From: Limimonas halophila
GTDB lineage: Bacteria > Pseudomonadota > Alphaproteobacteria > Kiloniellales > Rhodovibrionaceae
Length of the DNA: 64,000 nucleotides
NCBI RefSeq assembly: GCF_900100655.1
Contig: NZ_FNCE01000003.1
Location: forward strand, 230,548-294,547
Direction: 5' to 3'
In this document: piece by piece, positions 33,163 through 42,524 of the stretch
Position numbering within the stretch: position 1 is the first letter of the stretch
How the letters are laid out: every line of letters starts with the position of its first letter
The notes under the pieces: model-generated
Database searches by the model: none
What the model saw: the letters and a program-made list of their open reading frames with translations, nothing else
What the model was told of the DNA's origin: nothing
Position numbers and translations under genes: made by a program

Positions 33163-33319
33163 AATCGACCGGCGCGCGGCGCGGCGGTGATCGGGGCGTG
33201 CGTTCGGATGAAGACGCGCGCGTGGGCGCGGGGCGGGCGTGCGGCGACGCGGCGGAGCGCCGCTGCCCGGCAGGCGCGTGGGAAACCCTTGCCGGGCGAA
33301 CGTTCGAGGCGCTGCCGCC

Positions 33320-33334
33320 TCAACGGCCTGTTAA
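33320..33334 (+). promoter_or_regulatory. CtrA-like box upstream of fliL
   Basis: TCAA-CGGCCTG-TTAA: same 4-7-4 layout and internal CG as the other boxes, with a changed first half-site. It is 135 bp before the fliL ATG and could also be read from the flgF side. Confidence 0.45.
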
Positions 33335-33468
33335 CTGCACCGCCCTAGGCTCCCGCCAAAGCGTAAGCGATATCGATGGCGGCGTGTGCCGGGCCAGGCG
33401 GCGCAACATGGCGGTTGCGCGCGGCTCCGCGCCACGGGTTGCCCCACCGGGCAAGAGGGAGTTGCCGG

Positions 33469-33996
33469 ATGAGCGACGAGCCGCTCGACGACACCGGCGA
33501 GGATGTCGAGCTTGAGGCGACGCCGCGGCAAAGCGGCATGTCGGGCAAGAAGATCGTGCTCTTCTTCGTGGTGCCGCTGCTGCTGGTGCTGGGGCTAATC
33601 GCCGGCATCTTCCTGACGGGGCTGCCGAGCGCGCTGATGGGCGGCGGCTCGGAAAGTCAGTCGGCCGAGAAGCAGGCGAGTTCCAGCAGCCAGAGCGTGT
33701 TCTACAACATGCCCACGATGCTGGTGAATCTGAACTCCGACGGACAGCAGCAGAGCTTTCTCAAGCTCAAGGTCACGCTGGAGCTGGCCAGCGAGAAGGG
33801 CAAAAGCCGAGTCAAGAAGGTAACGCCGCGCGTGGTGGACAACATCCAGGTTTACCTGCGCCAGTTGCGCATGGAGGATCTACAGGGATCGGCCGGCATG
33901 CAGCGCCTGCGCGAAGAACTGCTTCGCCGCGTGCGCGCGGCGGCCGACGGCGCCGAGGTGCGCAACGTGCTTTTCAAGCAGATGCTGGTTCAGTAA
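33469..33996 (+). CDS. fliL: Flagellar basal body-associated protein FliL
   Basis: A 175-residue inner-membrane protein that sits around the stator and strengthens torque. A single membrane span (about 27-48, KKIVLFFVVPLLLVLGLIAG) follows an acidic N-terminus. The periplasmic part has the family pattern NMPTMLVNLNSDGQQQSFLK and ends with NVLFKQMLVQ. ATG 33469 follows GAGGGAG by 7 nt. First gene of fliL-fliM-DUF6468-motE. Confidence 0.93.
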   Translation: MSDEPLDDTGEDVELEATPRQSGMSGKKIVLFFVVPLLLVLGLIAGIFLTGLPSALMGGGSESQSAEKQASSSSQSVFYNMPTMLVNLNSDGQQQSFLKLKVTLELASEKGKSRVKKVTPRVVDNIQVYLRQLRMEDLQGSAGMQRLREELLRRVRAAADGAEVRNVLFKQMLVQ

Positions 33997-34026
33997 CCGG
34001 CCGGGCGATCGCAGCGGAGCGGCGCG

Positions 34027-35139
34027 ATGTCGCAGGAAAACGAAGAGGATCCCCAGCAGGACGAGCAGGAGGAGGTCGACCAGGACGCCCTCATGGCCGA
34101 GTGGGAGCAGATGCTCCAGGAGGACGATGAGGACGGCGAAGAGGCCGGCGACGGCGAGGAAGCCGGCGGGTCGACCCGCGTTCTGGACCAGGACGAGATC
34201 GACAGCCTGCTGGGGCTGGACAGCGGCGACGACGACGGCAGCGAACAGTCGGGCATCCAGGCCGTCATCAACTCGGCGCTGGTGTCGTACGAGCGCCTGC
34301 CCATGCTCGAGGTGGTCTTCGACCGCCTTGTGCGCATGATGTCGACCTCGCTGCGCAACTTCACCTCCGACAACGTTGAGGTCAGCCTCGACAGCATCAC
34401 CTCGACGCGCTTCGGCGATTACCTGAACTCCATTCCGCTGCCGGCCATGCTGACGGTCTTCAAGGCGGAGGAATGGGACAACTACGGCCTGATCACGATC
34501 GACTCCACGCTGATCTATTCGATCGTGGACGTGCTGCTGGGTGGGCGCCGCGGCACCGCCGCCATGCGCATCGAGGGGCGTCCCTACACGACGATCGAGC
34601 GCACGTTGATCTCGCGCATGGTGCACGTGGTCCTGGGCGACCTCTCGGCCGCCTTCGATCCGCTCTCGCCCGTCACCTTCAGCTTCGACCGCCTGGAAAC
34701 CAACCCGCGCTTCGCCACGATCGCGCGGCACGCCAATGCTTCGGTCGTGGCGCGCCTGCGCGTGGATATGGAAGACCGCGGTGGGCGCATGGAGGTGCTG
34801 TTCCCCTATGCCACGCTGGAGCCCATCCGCGAGATGCTGCTCCAGATGTTCATGGGCGAGAAGTTCGGCCGGGACTCCATCTGGGAGAGCCACCTTACGG
34901 CCGAGCTGTGGCAAACGGAGATCAGCCTGCAGGCGGTTCTGGACGAAAGCTGGAGCACCCTGGGCGACGTGCTGAACTGGGAAGAGGGCACCTTCCTGCC
35001 CCTTAATGTCACCCCGGAGTCCAAGGTCAGCCTGCGCTGCGGCGACGTGAAGATGTTCGCCGGGCCGATGGGCCGCAAGAACGGCCACATCGCGGTCCAG
35101 GTGCAGAACAAGGCGGCCCGGGAGGGAGATGTAACGTGA
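34027..35139 (+). CDS. fliM: Flagellar motor switch protein FliM
   Basis: A 370-residue C-ring protein that binds CheY-P and sets rotation direction. After a very acidic N-terminus (QENEEDPQQDEQEEVDQD) comes LDQDEIDSLLG, the CheY-binding motif. The CheC-like middle domain and the C-terminal SpoA domain (LNVTPESKVSLRCGDVKMFAG) follow. The N-terminal extension of ~55 acidic residues before the EIDSLLG motif is longer than in E. coli. ATG 34027 has GGAG 8 nt upstream; the stop overlaps the next start (GTGA). Confidence 0.95.
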   Translation: MSQENEEDPQQDEQEEVDQDALMAEWEQMLQEDDEDGEEAGDGEEAGGSTRVLDQDEIDSLLGLDSGDDDGSEQSGIQAVINSALVSYERLPMLEVVFDRLVRMMSTSLRNFTSDNVEVSLDSITSTRFGDYLNSIPLPAMLTVFKAEEWDNYGLITIDSTLIYSIVDVLLGGRRGTAAMRIEGRPYTTIERTLISRMVHVVLGDLSAAFDPLSPVTFSFDRLETNPRFATIARHANASVVARLRVDMEDRGGRMEVLFPYATLEPIREMLLQMFMGEKFGRDSIWESHLTAELWQTEISLQAVLDESWSTLGDVLNWEEGTFLPLNVTPESKVSLRCGDVKMFAGPMGRKNGHIAVQVQNKAAREGDVT

Positions 35140-35729
35140 GCGAACTCTCGCTGGCGCTGGACATCGTGCTGGCCGTGCTGTTGTTCGCGGTGATCGCGTA
35201 CGCGTCGGTGCTCAACAAGAAGCTGGCGACGCTGCGCGAAACCAAGGGCGAGATGGAAAACCTCGTCACCCGCCTCGTGGAGAGCACGGAACACGCGGAG
35301 AAAGGGCTCGCCGACCTCAAGGCCGCGGCGAGCGAAAGCGGCCAGGACCTGGAAAAGCGGGTCGAGCAGGCGCGCAAGCTCTCCGACGACCTGGGTTTCT
35401 TGGTCGACCGTGGCGGCAGCCTGGCTGAGCGGCTGGAACAGCAGATCAGCGCCGGGCGCGAGATGACCTCGCCGGCGGGTGCGGCGGCCCCGCGCCGGCC
35501 GCGCCGCAGCGCTGCGGGAACGGCGAGCGCCAAGGAAACCGCTGGCGCCGGCAACGGCGGTGGGCGCGCCGGCAGCGGCGAGGCGCGGGGAAAGGCCGCG
35601 GGCGAGCAGGCCGCCGGCGAGGCGCAGGCATCGGGCGAGGGCAGCGGCGCCGCCAGTGGGTCGGGCTCGAGTGAGGAAGACACGCCGACGAACGCCAAGT
35701 TGCTCCGCGCCCTCAAGGGCGTGCGGTAA
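35136..35729 (+). CDS. DUF6468 flagellar-locus membrane protein
   Basis: A 197-residue protein with one N-terminal membrane segment (LALDIVLAVLLFAVIAYASVL). A helical region with coiled-coil character follows (about 30-105, ETKGEMENLVTRLVESTEHA onward), then a low-complexity Ala/Gly tail. It ends NAKLLRALKGVR. It starts at GTG 35136, overlapping the fliM stop, and precedes motE. Similar genes occupy this slot in other Rhodospirillales-type flagellar loci. Function unknown; a motor or stator-associated helper is likely from context. Confidence 0.75.
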   Translation: MSELSLALDIVLAVLLFAVIAYASVLNKKLATLRETKGEMENLVTRLVESTEHAEKGLADLKAAASESGQDLEKRVEQARKLSDDLGFLVDRGGSLAERLEQQISAGREMTSPAGAAAPRRPRRSAAGTASAKETAGAGNGGGRAGSGEARGKAAGEQAAGEAQASGEGSGAASGSGSSEEDTPTNAKLLRALKGVR

Positions 35730-35743
35730 GAGGAGATCGGGCC

Positions 35744-36463
35744 ATGCGCTTTCGCATTCTGCCCGTGATGATCGGGGTGGCCGCGCTGACGCTGGGCCTG
35801 CGGGTCGGCGAAATCTGGAGCGGCGCCGCCGCGATCGCCGAGGCCGAGGACACGCCGGCGGACAGTGTGCAGGTCGCGCCGCGCGATCCCTTCGCTGACG
35901 TGCAGCTCGCCTCGGCCAGGGACGTCGCGCCGCCGCGGCCCGACGACGGCGTGCAGCTGGCGCAAGCGGATACCGGCAATGGCGGCGCGGGGACCGGACA
36001 GGGCGGCGCGCAGACGGCCGAGCTGCCCGCCAACCCGCTGTCCATGAGCGACGAGCGCATCGAGCTTCTGCAGCGCCTGTCGAAGCGACGGAAAGAGTTG
36101 GACAAGCGCGAAGCCGAGGTAAAGCAGCGCGAGGCCGAGCTGAAGGCCGTCGAGAAGCGCCTGGAAAAGAAGGTCCAGGAGCTCAAGTCGCTGAAGAAGG
36201 AAATCAACGGACTGCTCGTCGAATACGACAAGCAGCAGAGCAAACAGGTGAAGCGGCTGGTCAGGATCTACGAGTCCATGGATCCCGAGGATGCAGCGCG
36301 CATTTTCGAGAACCTGGGCATGGACGTGCTCCTGAAAGTCGTGGACCGCATGAGCGAACGCAACACCGCGCCCATCCTGGCGGAGATGGCGCCCAAGAAG
36401 GCCCAGGCGTTGACGCGCAAGCTGGCCGACCGCCGCGACCTGCCGAACCCGCAGCAAGAGTAA
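35744..36463 (+). CDS. motE: MotE-family motility chaperone
   Basis: A 239-residue secreted or membrane-tethered protein. It has a signal/anchor (MRFRILPVMIGVAALTLGL), a low-complexity stretch, a long charged coiled coil (about 100-170, KELDKREAEVKQREAELKAV), and a C-terminal MgtE_N-like helical domain (YESMDPEDAARIFENLGM, then AEMAPKKAQALTRKLAD). In Sinorhizobium, MotE assists folding and stability of the periplasmic motility protein MotC. ATG 35744 follows AGAGGAG. The giant periplasmic TPR protein encoded downstream is a plausible client. Confidence 0.82.
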   Translation: MRFRILPVMIGVAALTLGLRVGEIWSGAAAIAEAEDTPADSVQVAPRDPFADVQLASARDVAPPRPDDGVQLAQADTGNGGAGTGQGGAQTAELPANPLSMSDERIELLQRLSKRRKELDKREAEVKQREAELKAVEKRLEKKVQELKSLKKEINGLLVEYDKQQSKQVKRLVRIYESMDPEDAARIFENLGMDVLLKVVDRMSERNTAPILAEMAPKKAQALTRKLADRRDLPNPQQE

Positions 36464-36477
36464 CCGTGTGCGGGATG

Positions 36478-36492
36478 TTTACGGGGTCTTAA
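36478..36492 (+). promoter_or_regulatory. CtrA-like box upstream of cheY
   Basis: TTTA-CGGGGTC-TTAA, 71 bp before the cheY ATG and 14 bp after the motE stop. It differs from the box before flgB by a single base, which argues against chance. Confidence 0.65.
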
Positions 36493-36563
36493 GGCCAACG
36501 GGGTAAGGTCCAGTTCGGATTGCGCGAAAAACGCTGGGGCGTGCCAAAGGGGGTTCAGGCGAG

Positions 36564-36953
36564 ATGTCCCAAGTCGATTTCAATATGTCGATCCTGGTGG
36601 TGGACGACTACAAAACAATGCTGCGGATCATCCGCAATCTGTTGAAGCAGCTCGGCTTCAACAACATTGATGAGGCGTCCGACGGCAGTGTCGCACTGCA
36701 AAAGCTGCGCGACAAGAAGTACGGGTTGGTGATTTCCGACTGGAACATGGAGCCCATGAGCGGGCTGCAGCTTCTCAAGGAAGTCCGCGCCGACAGCAAG
36801 CTGAGCGACATTCCGTTCATCATGGTTACGGCCGAAAGCAAGAGCGAGAACGTGCTCGCGGCGAAGGAAGCCGGCGTGACCAACTACATCACCAAGCCCT
36901 TCAACGCACAGACATTGAAGAACAAGCTCACCACGGTCATCGGCGAGTTCTGA
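36564..36953 (+). CDS. cheY: Chemotaxis response regulator CheY
   Basis: A 129-residue single receiver domain. The acidic pocket (VVDDYKTM), phosphoacceptor Asp in ISDWNMEPMSG, switch Thr in MVTAES and Lys in ITKPFNAQT are all present. Position next to cheZ and fliM's unit indicates the flagellar CheY. It begins a new transcription unit, preceded by a CtrA-like box, and runs into cheZ (44-bp gap). Confidence 0.95.
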   Translation: MSQVDFNMSILVVDDYKTMLRIIRNLLKQLGFNNIDEASDGSVALQKLRDKKYGLVISDWNMEPMSGLQLLKEVRADSKLSDIPFIMVTAESKSENVLAAKEAGVTNYITKPFNAQTLKNKLTTVIGEF

Positions 36954-36997
36954 CAACTCCGGGCGGGGTTCGGACGCTGAGTGATGGGAGAGGTGCG

Positions 36998-37705
36998 ATG
37001 CGTGAGCGGCGGGACTCGGGCTCGGACCGCGAGCAAGATTCGAACGAGGCTGTTCGCAACGAACTGGAAACGCGGCTGAAGGCGCTCGCGCGGGACGACG
37101 GCGGCGTCGATCCGAAGGAAATCTCGGCGACGGTGGAAAGCGTGATGTCCACCGTCGAGGGCGATCTCTCGGCGGTGAACCTCAAGCTGTACGCCGAGGT
37201 CGAGGCGCTGTCGCGCTACATCGACGAGGCCAAGCAGGAACTGACCGAGCTGCGTCCCGACGAGATCCGCGACGAGCATCTCCCAAAGGCGACCGACGAG
37301 CTGGAGGCCATCGTCGGGGCCACAGAGCAGGCGACCAACACCATCCTCGAGTCCATGGAGACGCTCGAGGAAGTGGCCGAGAACCTGGACGAGGCCACGG
37401 GCGACAAGATCACCGGCGCGGTCACCCAGGTCTACGAGGCCTGTAATTTCCAGGACATCACCGGCCAGCGCATCACCAAGGTCGTCAAGGCACTCCAGGA
37501 GATCGAGAACAAGGTCGATCAGATGCTGGAGGCTTTCGGCGAGGAAGCCGCGCGCCAGCGCCGCGAGCGCAAGGAAGAGAGCACGTCCGACAAGCCGGCG
37601 GAGGCCGGGGCGACCAGCGAGGCGGATCTGCTCAACGGCCCGTCGGACGACCAGGATTCGGTCAGCCAGGAAGATATCGATCGGCTGCTCGCGGGATTCG
37701 ACTGA
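36998..37705 (+). CDS. cheZ: Chemotaxis phosphatase CheZ
   Basis: A 235-residue helical protein that dephosphorylates CheY-P. The long four-helix core contains the active motif region ACNFQDITGQRITKVVKAL, whose Gln is the catalytic residue in the family. The C-terminus SQEDIDRLLAGFD is the amphipathic CheY-tethering peptide. Residues between are Glu/Lys-rich. ATG 36998 follows GGGAGAGG. It ends 6 bp before the next gene. Confidence 0.9.
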   Translation: MRERRDSGSDREQDSNEAVRNELETRLKALARDDGGVDPKEISATVESVMSTVEGDLSAVNLKLYAEVEALSRYIDEAKQELTELRPDEIRDEHLPKATDELEAIVGATEQATNTILESMETLEEVAENLDEATGDKITGAVTQVYEACNFQDITGQRITKVVKALQEIENKVDQMLEAFGEEAARQRRERKEESTSDKPAEAGATSEADLLNGPSDDQDSVSQEDIDRLLAGFD

Positions 37706-37711
37706 CCCGGC

Positions 37712-38407
37712 ATGCAGATCGACGGCGAGCTTCAGCGTCAGCGATCGGGGTCCAGCTCCGGCGGGAGCATGATCCTGATGCTGAGCTTGTACCTCCTGCT
37801 GTTGGCCTTCTTCATCATGATGACGACGATGGCCAACTACGCAGACGGCCGCCGCGAGGCGGTCGTGAAGAGCGTCGTCACGACCTTCCGCGGTGAGGTG
37901 GCCGCGCTGAAGAGCCTGAAGCGGCCGCAATCCGGTTCGGGCATGCAGGACGGCGGGGCCTCGCTGTCGGACCAGATCGAAAGCCTTTTCAAGCAATCCC
38001 TGCCGGCGGTGAAGGTGGAACAGTCGGCCCGCGGAACCGTGTTGCGCCTGGAAGCCCCGGCCAACGCGCTGTTCGTCCAGGGCCGGGCAGCGTTTGCGCC
38101 CGGGCGGGGGCGGCTGCTCAACCGGCTGGTGGACGTGCTCACCAGCAAAAAGGGCGTCGACCGCTTTTACGAATTGCGGTTTCTGCACAGCGTCGAGCGC
38201 GGCCAGGGCGCGGGCCCCAGAAACCTGCAAGTGCTGCGCAGCGGGCTGGTGGCGCGCCGGCTCGAATCGCTGGGCTTGGGGTCGGACACGATCGGCACCG
38301 GCCTGATGCCGGGACAGGCGAAGCGCGGCCGTCTCGCCTTCGAGGTCCACATGCATCGCAAGGCCGTGTCCCCGGGCGAGCTTGACGTTGGGGCGGGGGC
38401 GTCGTGA
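37712..38407 (+). CDS. MotB-like protein lacking the proton-binding aspartate
   Basis: A 231-residue protein with a single N-terminal membrane span (MILMLSLYLLLLAFFIMM) and a C-terminal OmpA-like region (about 100-215). Aligned on the AFF motif of MotB, position 25 is Ser where the channel Asp should be, and the OmpA-type peptidoglycan residues are also altered (no GYAD-like Asp). It thus resembles a MotB subunit unable to carry protons. It overlaps the next, intact MotB-like gene by 4 bp (GTGA). The pair may form heteromers, or this one may be a structural partner. Confidence 0.78.
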   Translation: MQIDGELQRQRSGSSSGGSMILMLSLYLLLLAFFIMMTTMANYADGRREAVVKSVVTTFRGEVAALKSLKRPQSGSGMQDGGASLSDQIESLFKQSLPAVKVEQSARGTVLRLEAPANALFVQGRAAFAPGRGRLLNRLVDVLTSKKGVDRFYELRFLHSVERGQGAGPRNLQVLRSGLVARRLESLGLGSDTIGTGLMPGQAKRGRLAFEVHMHRKAVSPGELDVGAGAS

Positions 38408-39153
38408 CGCGGATCTCGGCGGAGGATACGAACGACCAGGGGCCGGGCGTCTCCGCGCGCGACAGCAAGAATGACGGCGCCGGCGATTCGTGGCTGGTAA
38501 CCTTCACGGATCTGGTCGCGTTGATGCTGACCTTTTTCGTGATGCTCTTCGCCATGCAGTCCGTGGACAACGCCAAGTGGCAGAACCTGACGGACAGCTT
38601 GCAGGAACGTCTGTCCTCCGTGATGAACAACAAGCAGGCGTCGCCCACGCTGCAACTGGACATGCCGGGCAAGGACGCGCCGCCCGGGGCCGATCTCGAC
38701 TACATCGGCGAGGTGGTGCGCACGCAGTTGGATGCGAACAGCGTGCTCGATCAGAGCCTGGTGCGCCGGAAGGGCAACCGCTTGTTCATTTCCATGCCGG
38801 GGCGGCTGCTGTTCGAGAGCGGGTCGTATCAGCTGACCGACAAGGCGCGGGAGGCGGTGTTCGCGCTCGGCGGGTTCCTGCGCAACATCAGCAACCGGGT
38901 GCAGGTCGCCGGATACGCCGATCCCAGGAAGCCGACGCAGCGTTATCCCTCCAACTGGGAGCTTTCGGTGCTGCGCGCGCGCACCGTGGCGACGGCGCTC
39001 CAGAACGCCGGCTATGCGGGCGGCGTCGTCACCTACGGCTACGGCGACGCCCAATACGACGGCCTGCCCGAGGATCTGCCGGACGCGCGACGGCGCGAAC
39101 TCGGCCGGCGCGTGGACGTCATCGTCTCGCGCAACGCGCGGGAGGGTGCATGA
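38404..39153 (+). CDS. MotB-like stator/OmpA-domain protein
   Basis: A 249-residue protein with the MotB layout: a short cytoplasmic tail, the membrane helix WLVTFTDLVALMLTFFVMLFA with the key Asp36, a plug/linker, and a C-terminal OmpA-type peptidoglycan-binding domain (LLFESGSYQLTDKA, VAGYADPR, SNWELSVLRARTVATAL). It should be the peptidoglycan-anchored half of a stator. No motA is adjacent, so MotA must be elsewhere. It starts at GTG 38404 and overlaps the TPR gene as ATGA. Confidence 0.88.
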   Translation: MTRISAEDTNDQGPGVSARDSKNDGAGDSWLVTFTDLVALMLTFFVMLFAMQSVDNAKWQNLTDSLQERLSSVMNNKQASPTLQLDMPGKDAPPGADLDYIGEVVRTQLDANSVLDQSLVRRKGNRLFISMPGRLLFESGSYQLTDKAREAVFALGGFLRNISNRVQVAGYADPRKPTQRYPSNWELSVLRARTVATALQNAGYAGGVVTYGYGDAQYDGLPEDLPDARRRELGRRVDVIVSRNAREGA

Positions 39154-42100
39154 CCCGCGCGGGCTGGATCCGCATCGCCGCGCCCCTGGCCGCGGCGCTG
39201 GCGCTTTTGGCCTCCGGCGCGCGGGCGGCGGAGATCGTGAACGTGAGTGGCACCGACGAAGGCGCCTTCGGGCGGCTCGTGTTCGAGTGGAGCGAGCCGG
39301 TTTCCTTCCGCGCCTTCACACAGAACCGCCAACTCAAGATGGAATTCGGGCGGCGCGCCACCTTCCAGACGGATGACGCCTATCCGGCGCTGACGCCGTA
39401 CATCGGCGCCGCCGCCCCCGGCCCGCACGGCTATCGCGTGAGTTTCCCGCTCAAAGGCGACTACGCGATGGAAGGCCGCCGCGACGGCAAGAAGGTCATC
39501 ATCACGCTGCGCAAGCCGGGGGCGCCGCCGCCGGGATCGGATACCGTCACGCTCGACCTTGCCCGGCGCGAGAACGCGGACCGGCTGATCTTCGACTGGC
39601 CCAAACGCGTCCCGTACGCTGTGGGCGCCCAGCCGGACCAGGGCCGTGCAACGATCCAGTTCACGCGCAAGGCGCCCATCGACACCGGCCCTTTCGAAAA
39701 GGCCGATCCGCGCTACGTCGAGGCCGTCGAGGTCGGGGAAAACGGCACCGGGTCGGTGGTGAAGCTGACCACGAAACCCGGTGTGCATCTGGAACATCGC
39801 GCCGAAACCAGCGACGTGGTCGTCGACGTCTTCGCGCCGGGCGTGAAGGAAGATCCGCCGCCGCCGGAGGCGGTCGCGGACGACACGGACGAAGGCGACG
39901 ACACGGCCACCCAAACCGCCAGCGCAGCGCCGCCGCGGCCGGTCATCAAGCCGGACACGCCCGAGTCGTTCGATCGCGACGTGGATCAGGGCCAGGAAAA
40001 GCAGCAGCAGTTCCAGCGCTTTTCACCGAATCAGATCGCGCGCGGCCTCATCCCGCAGCCGGGCGACATCCCGCCGCGCATCGGCGCCGCGCGCGTGCGG
40101 GCGGACTGGGCGCGTGGACCGGCCGCTCTCTATCGCCGCGACGGGTCGGTGTGGTTCGTCGTTCCGGGACGGGCGCCGCCGACCTTTCCGCAACGGCTGG
40201 TCCGGGACGCCACGGCCGTCACCGAGGCCGAGCTGGTCCGCAACAACGGCGGCGTAGCGGTGCTGCGCATGGGGCTGAAACCGCAGGTGCGGGCGCGGGC
40301 CCGGCGCCCCAACGAGGCCTGGCGCATCCGGCTGGCGCCCGAGCCGGTTGGCCCGAGCCAGCCGCTCGACATCCAGCACGCGGATGGCCAGCTCAAGATT
40401 CCGGTCCGCAACCCCGGCGACGTCGTCACGCTCGACGACCCGGGCGCGGGTGGGCGCATCCACGTCGTGCCCACGCGCGGGCCGGGGCAGGGTGTCCCGG
40501 TTACGCAGGCCTTTCCCACCGTAACGGTCCTGCGCACCGCGCTCGGCGTCGTGGTCGTGCCCAAGGCCGACGGCATCGAGGTGGCCACGACGAAGCGCGC
40601 GGTGCTGATCGGGCCCGGCGGCGAGGGCGGCGACCTTCATCTCAGCGACACGGCGCACGACGCCTCGAACGCTTCGCCGCTGCCCGAGCCCGGCGGCGAA
40701 AAGCTGCTGCAGCTGGCCCAGTGGCGCCGTCCGGGGCGAAGCTACCCGGACGCCCAGCAGGACCTGGAATCCGCACTCGCCAGCGCGCCGCCCGCCGAGA
40801 AGCACCTGGCCCGCCTCGATCTCGCGCGCTTCTATTTCGCGCACGGCTTCGGCGTGGAGAGCCTGGGCGCGCTCGACATCTACACCGAGGATGCGGGGGA
40901 GCGCGGCCGCGATCCGCAAGTCCGGCTGATGCGCGGCGGTTCCCACGTCCTGGCGGACAACTGGCGCAAGGCGGGACGCACCCTGGCACATCCCGCGCTG
41001 GACTCGGCGGCGGAGGCGCTCCCATGGCGCGCGGCCTACGCCAACGCGACGGGCGCGCATCGCATGGCCGCTGAGGCCTTCCACATGGCCGATCCGCTGA
41101 TCGACGCATACCCGAAGGACGTGCGCTTGCAACTCCGCCTATGGAGCGCCGAATCGCGCCTGGCGCTGGGACAGACCGAAGCCGCCACGGCGGAGCTGGA
41201 TGCCGCCCGTTCGCTTGATCCCAAACCCGCCGAGAAGGCCGAGATAAAGTACCTGAAAGGCCGCAAACAGCTCGTGAACGGGCAGGTGAACGAGGCGGAA
41301 AAGACGTGGCGGTCCGTTGCCGAGGGGCCCTACGCACGTTCGCGCGGGCGCGCGCGTTTCGTCATGGTGGAGCGCGATCTCGCCGCCGGCCGCATCGACG
41401 TGCCCGAAGCCATCGACCGCCTGGAAAAGCTGCGCTTCGCGTGGCGCGGCGACACCTTCGAGGCGATCCTGCTGCACCGCCTGGCCGATCTGTATCTGCA
41501 GAACAAACAGTACGCCCGCGCGCTGCGCTCCCTGCAGGACGTGGCGAACCACCTCTCCGGCCTGCAGCGGGCCGAGCTGGCCGCCAAGCGGATGCGCGAC
41601 ATCTTTCAGCGGCTCTTCCTGGGCGGGGAAGCCGACAAGTTGAATCCCCTGGATGCGTTGACGATCTATGAGCAGTTCCGCGAGCTGACCCCGGCCGGCG
41701 AGCGCGGCAACCGGATGCTCTCAGACCTCGTCGACCGGCTGGTGAACGTCGACCTTCTGGACAGCGCCGCGAAGCTCCTGGGCGGTCAGGTCGACCACCG
41801 CCTGTCCGGCACGCGCAAGGCCATGGCCGGCGCGCGGTTGGCATCGGTCCGGCTGCTGAACCGGCAGCCCGGCCGTGCCCTGGATGCCTTGGAACGCAGC
41901 TCGGTGTCGGAGCTGTCGCCCGAGCTGAAACGCCGCCGGCGCCACCTGCGCGTGCGCGCGCTGTCGCAACAGGGCAAGCGCGAGCGCGCGCTCTCGCTGC
42001 TCAGCGGCGACGACAGCACGGACGGCCTGCGCCTGAAGGCGGACATCTGGTCGGACAACGGCGAATGGAGCAAGGCCGCCACCGCGCTGCTCCGGTTGGT

Positions 42101-42401
42101 TCCCGAGCCGCCCGCGGCCGGGGAGAGCCTGGACGCGGCCGGCGCGCAAAAGGTCGTGCGGGCCGCCGTCGCGCTGACGATGGCGGGCGACCAGACCGGT
42201 TTGAAGCAGCTGCGCGGACGCTATGGCCGGGCCATTACTGGAACCCAGCAGGCCGAAACCTTCAAGCTGCTTACGGACAGCGACGCCACGGGCCTTGATG
42301 CCATCACGGAACAGCTCGACGGCGTGGACAACGCCGTCACCTTCCTCGACGCCTACCGCAAGCGGGTCCGCGAGCAAGCAGAGGGCGGCGGCAGCGCCTG
42401 A
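39150..42401 (+). CDS. Very large periplasmic TPR-repeat protein of the motility operon
   Basis: A 1083-residue exported protein. The signal peptide (LAAALALLASGARA) is followed by a beta-rich region (about 25-270, with repeats of the type GRLVFEWSEPVSFRAF and DRLIFDWPKRVPYAVG). From about 520 to the end come degenerate TPR-like helical pairs (LARLDLARFYFAHGFGVESL, LADLYLQNKQYARALRSLQD). It is the last gene after cheY-cheZ and two motB-like genes and overlaps the preceding stop. A periplasmic motor scaffold, comparable in role to MotC of Sinorhizobium, is the best inference; no closer family recognised. Confidence 0.78.
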   Translation: MTRAGWIRIAAPLAAALALLASGARAAEIVNVSGTDEGAFGRLVFEWSEPVSFRAFTQNRQLKMEFGRRATFQTDDAYPALTPYIGAAAPGPHGYRVSFPLKGDYAMEGRRDGKKVIITLRKPGAPPPGSDTVTLDLARRENADRLIFDWPKRVPYAVGAQPDQGRATIQFTRKAPIDTGPFEKADPRYVEAVEVGENGTGSVVKLTTKPGVHLEHRAETSDVVVDVFAPGVKEDPPPPEAVADDTDEGDDTATQTASAAPPRPVIKPDTPESFDRDVDQGQEKQQQFQRFSPNQIARGLIPQPGDIPPRIGAARVRADWARGPAALYRRDGSVWFVVPGRAPPTFPQRLVRDATAVTEAELVRNNGGVAVLRMGLKPQVRARARRPNEAWRIRLAPEPVGPSQPLDIQHADGQLKIPVRNPGDVVTLDDPGAGGRIHVVPTRGPGQGVPVTQAFPTVTVLRTALGVVVVPKADGIEVATTKRAVLIGPGGEGGDLHLSDTAHDASNASPLPEPGGEKLLQLAQWRRPGRSYPDAQQDLESALASAPPAEKHLARLDLARFYFAHGFGVESLGALDIYTEDAGERGRDPQVRLMRGGSHVLADNWRKAGRTLAHPALDSAAEALPWRAAYANATGAHRMAAEAFHMADPLIDAYPKDVRLQLRLWSAESRLALGQTEAATAELDAARSLDPKPAEKAEIKYLKGRKQLVNGQVNEAEKTWRSVAEGPYARSRGRARFVMVERDLAAGRIDVPEAIDRLEKLRFAWRGDTFEAILLHRLADLYLQNKQYARALRSLQDVANHLSGLQRAELAAKRMRDIFQRLFLGGEADKLNPLDALTIYEQFRELTPAGERGNRMLSDLVDRLVNVDLLDSAAKLLGGQVDHRLSGTRKAMAGARLASVRLLNRQPGRALDALERSSVSELSPELKRRRRHLRVRALSQQGKRERALSLLSGDDSTDGLRLKADIWSDNGEWSKAATALLRLVPEPPAAGESLDAAGAQKVVRAAVALTMAGDQTGLKQLRGRYGRAITGTQQAETFKLLTDSDATGLDAITEQLDGVDNAVTFLDAYRKRVREQAEGGGSA

Positions 42402-42524
42402 CCGCGCGGCGTGCCGGTGAGCGTGCCGTATCCCTCAACACGGTGGCTGGCCGGGCATCCAGACTCGTTCGGCGCGACATACACGACGCCCGGACCTGTC
42501 AGCGCATACGCCGGCTGTGCCCAG

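Noticed and set aside
36530..36548. Sigma54-like TGGCAC on the minus strand before cheY
   Set aside because: Spacing to the next GC is off by one and it points away from cheY into motE.
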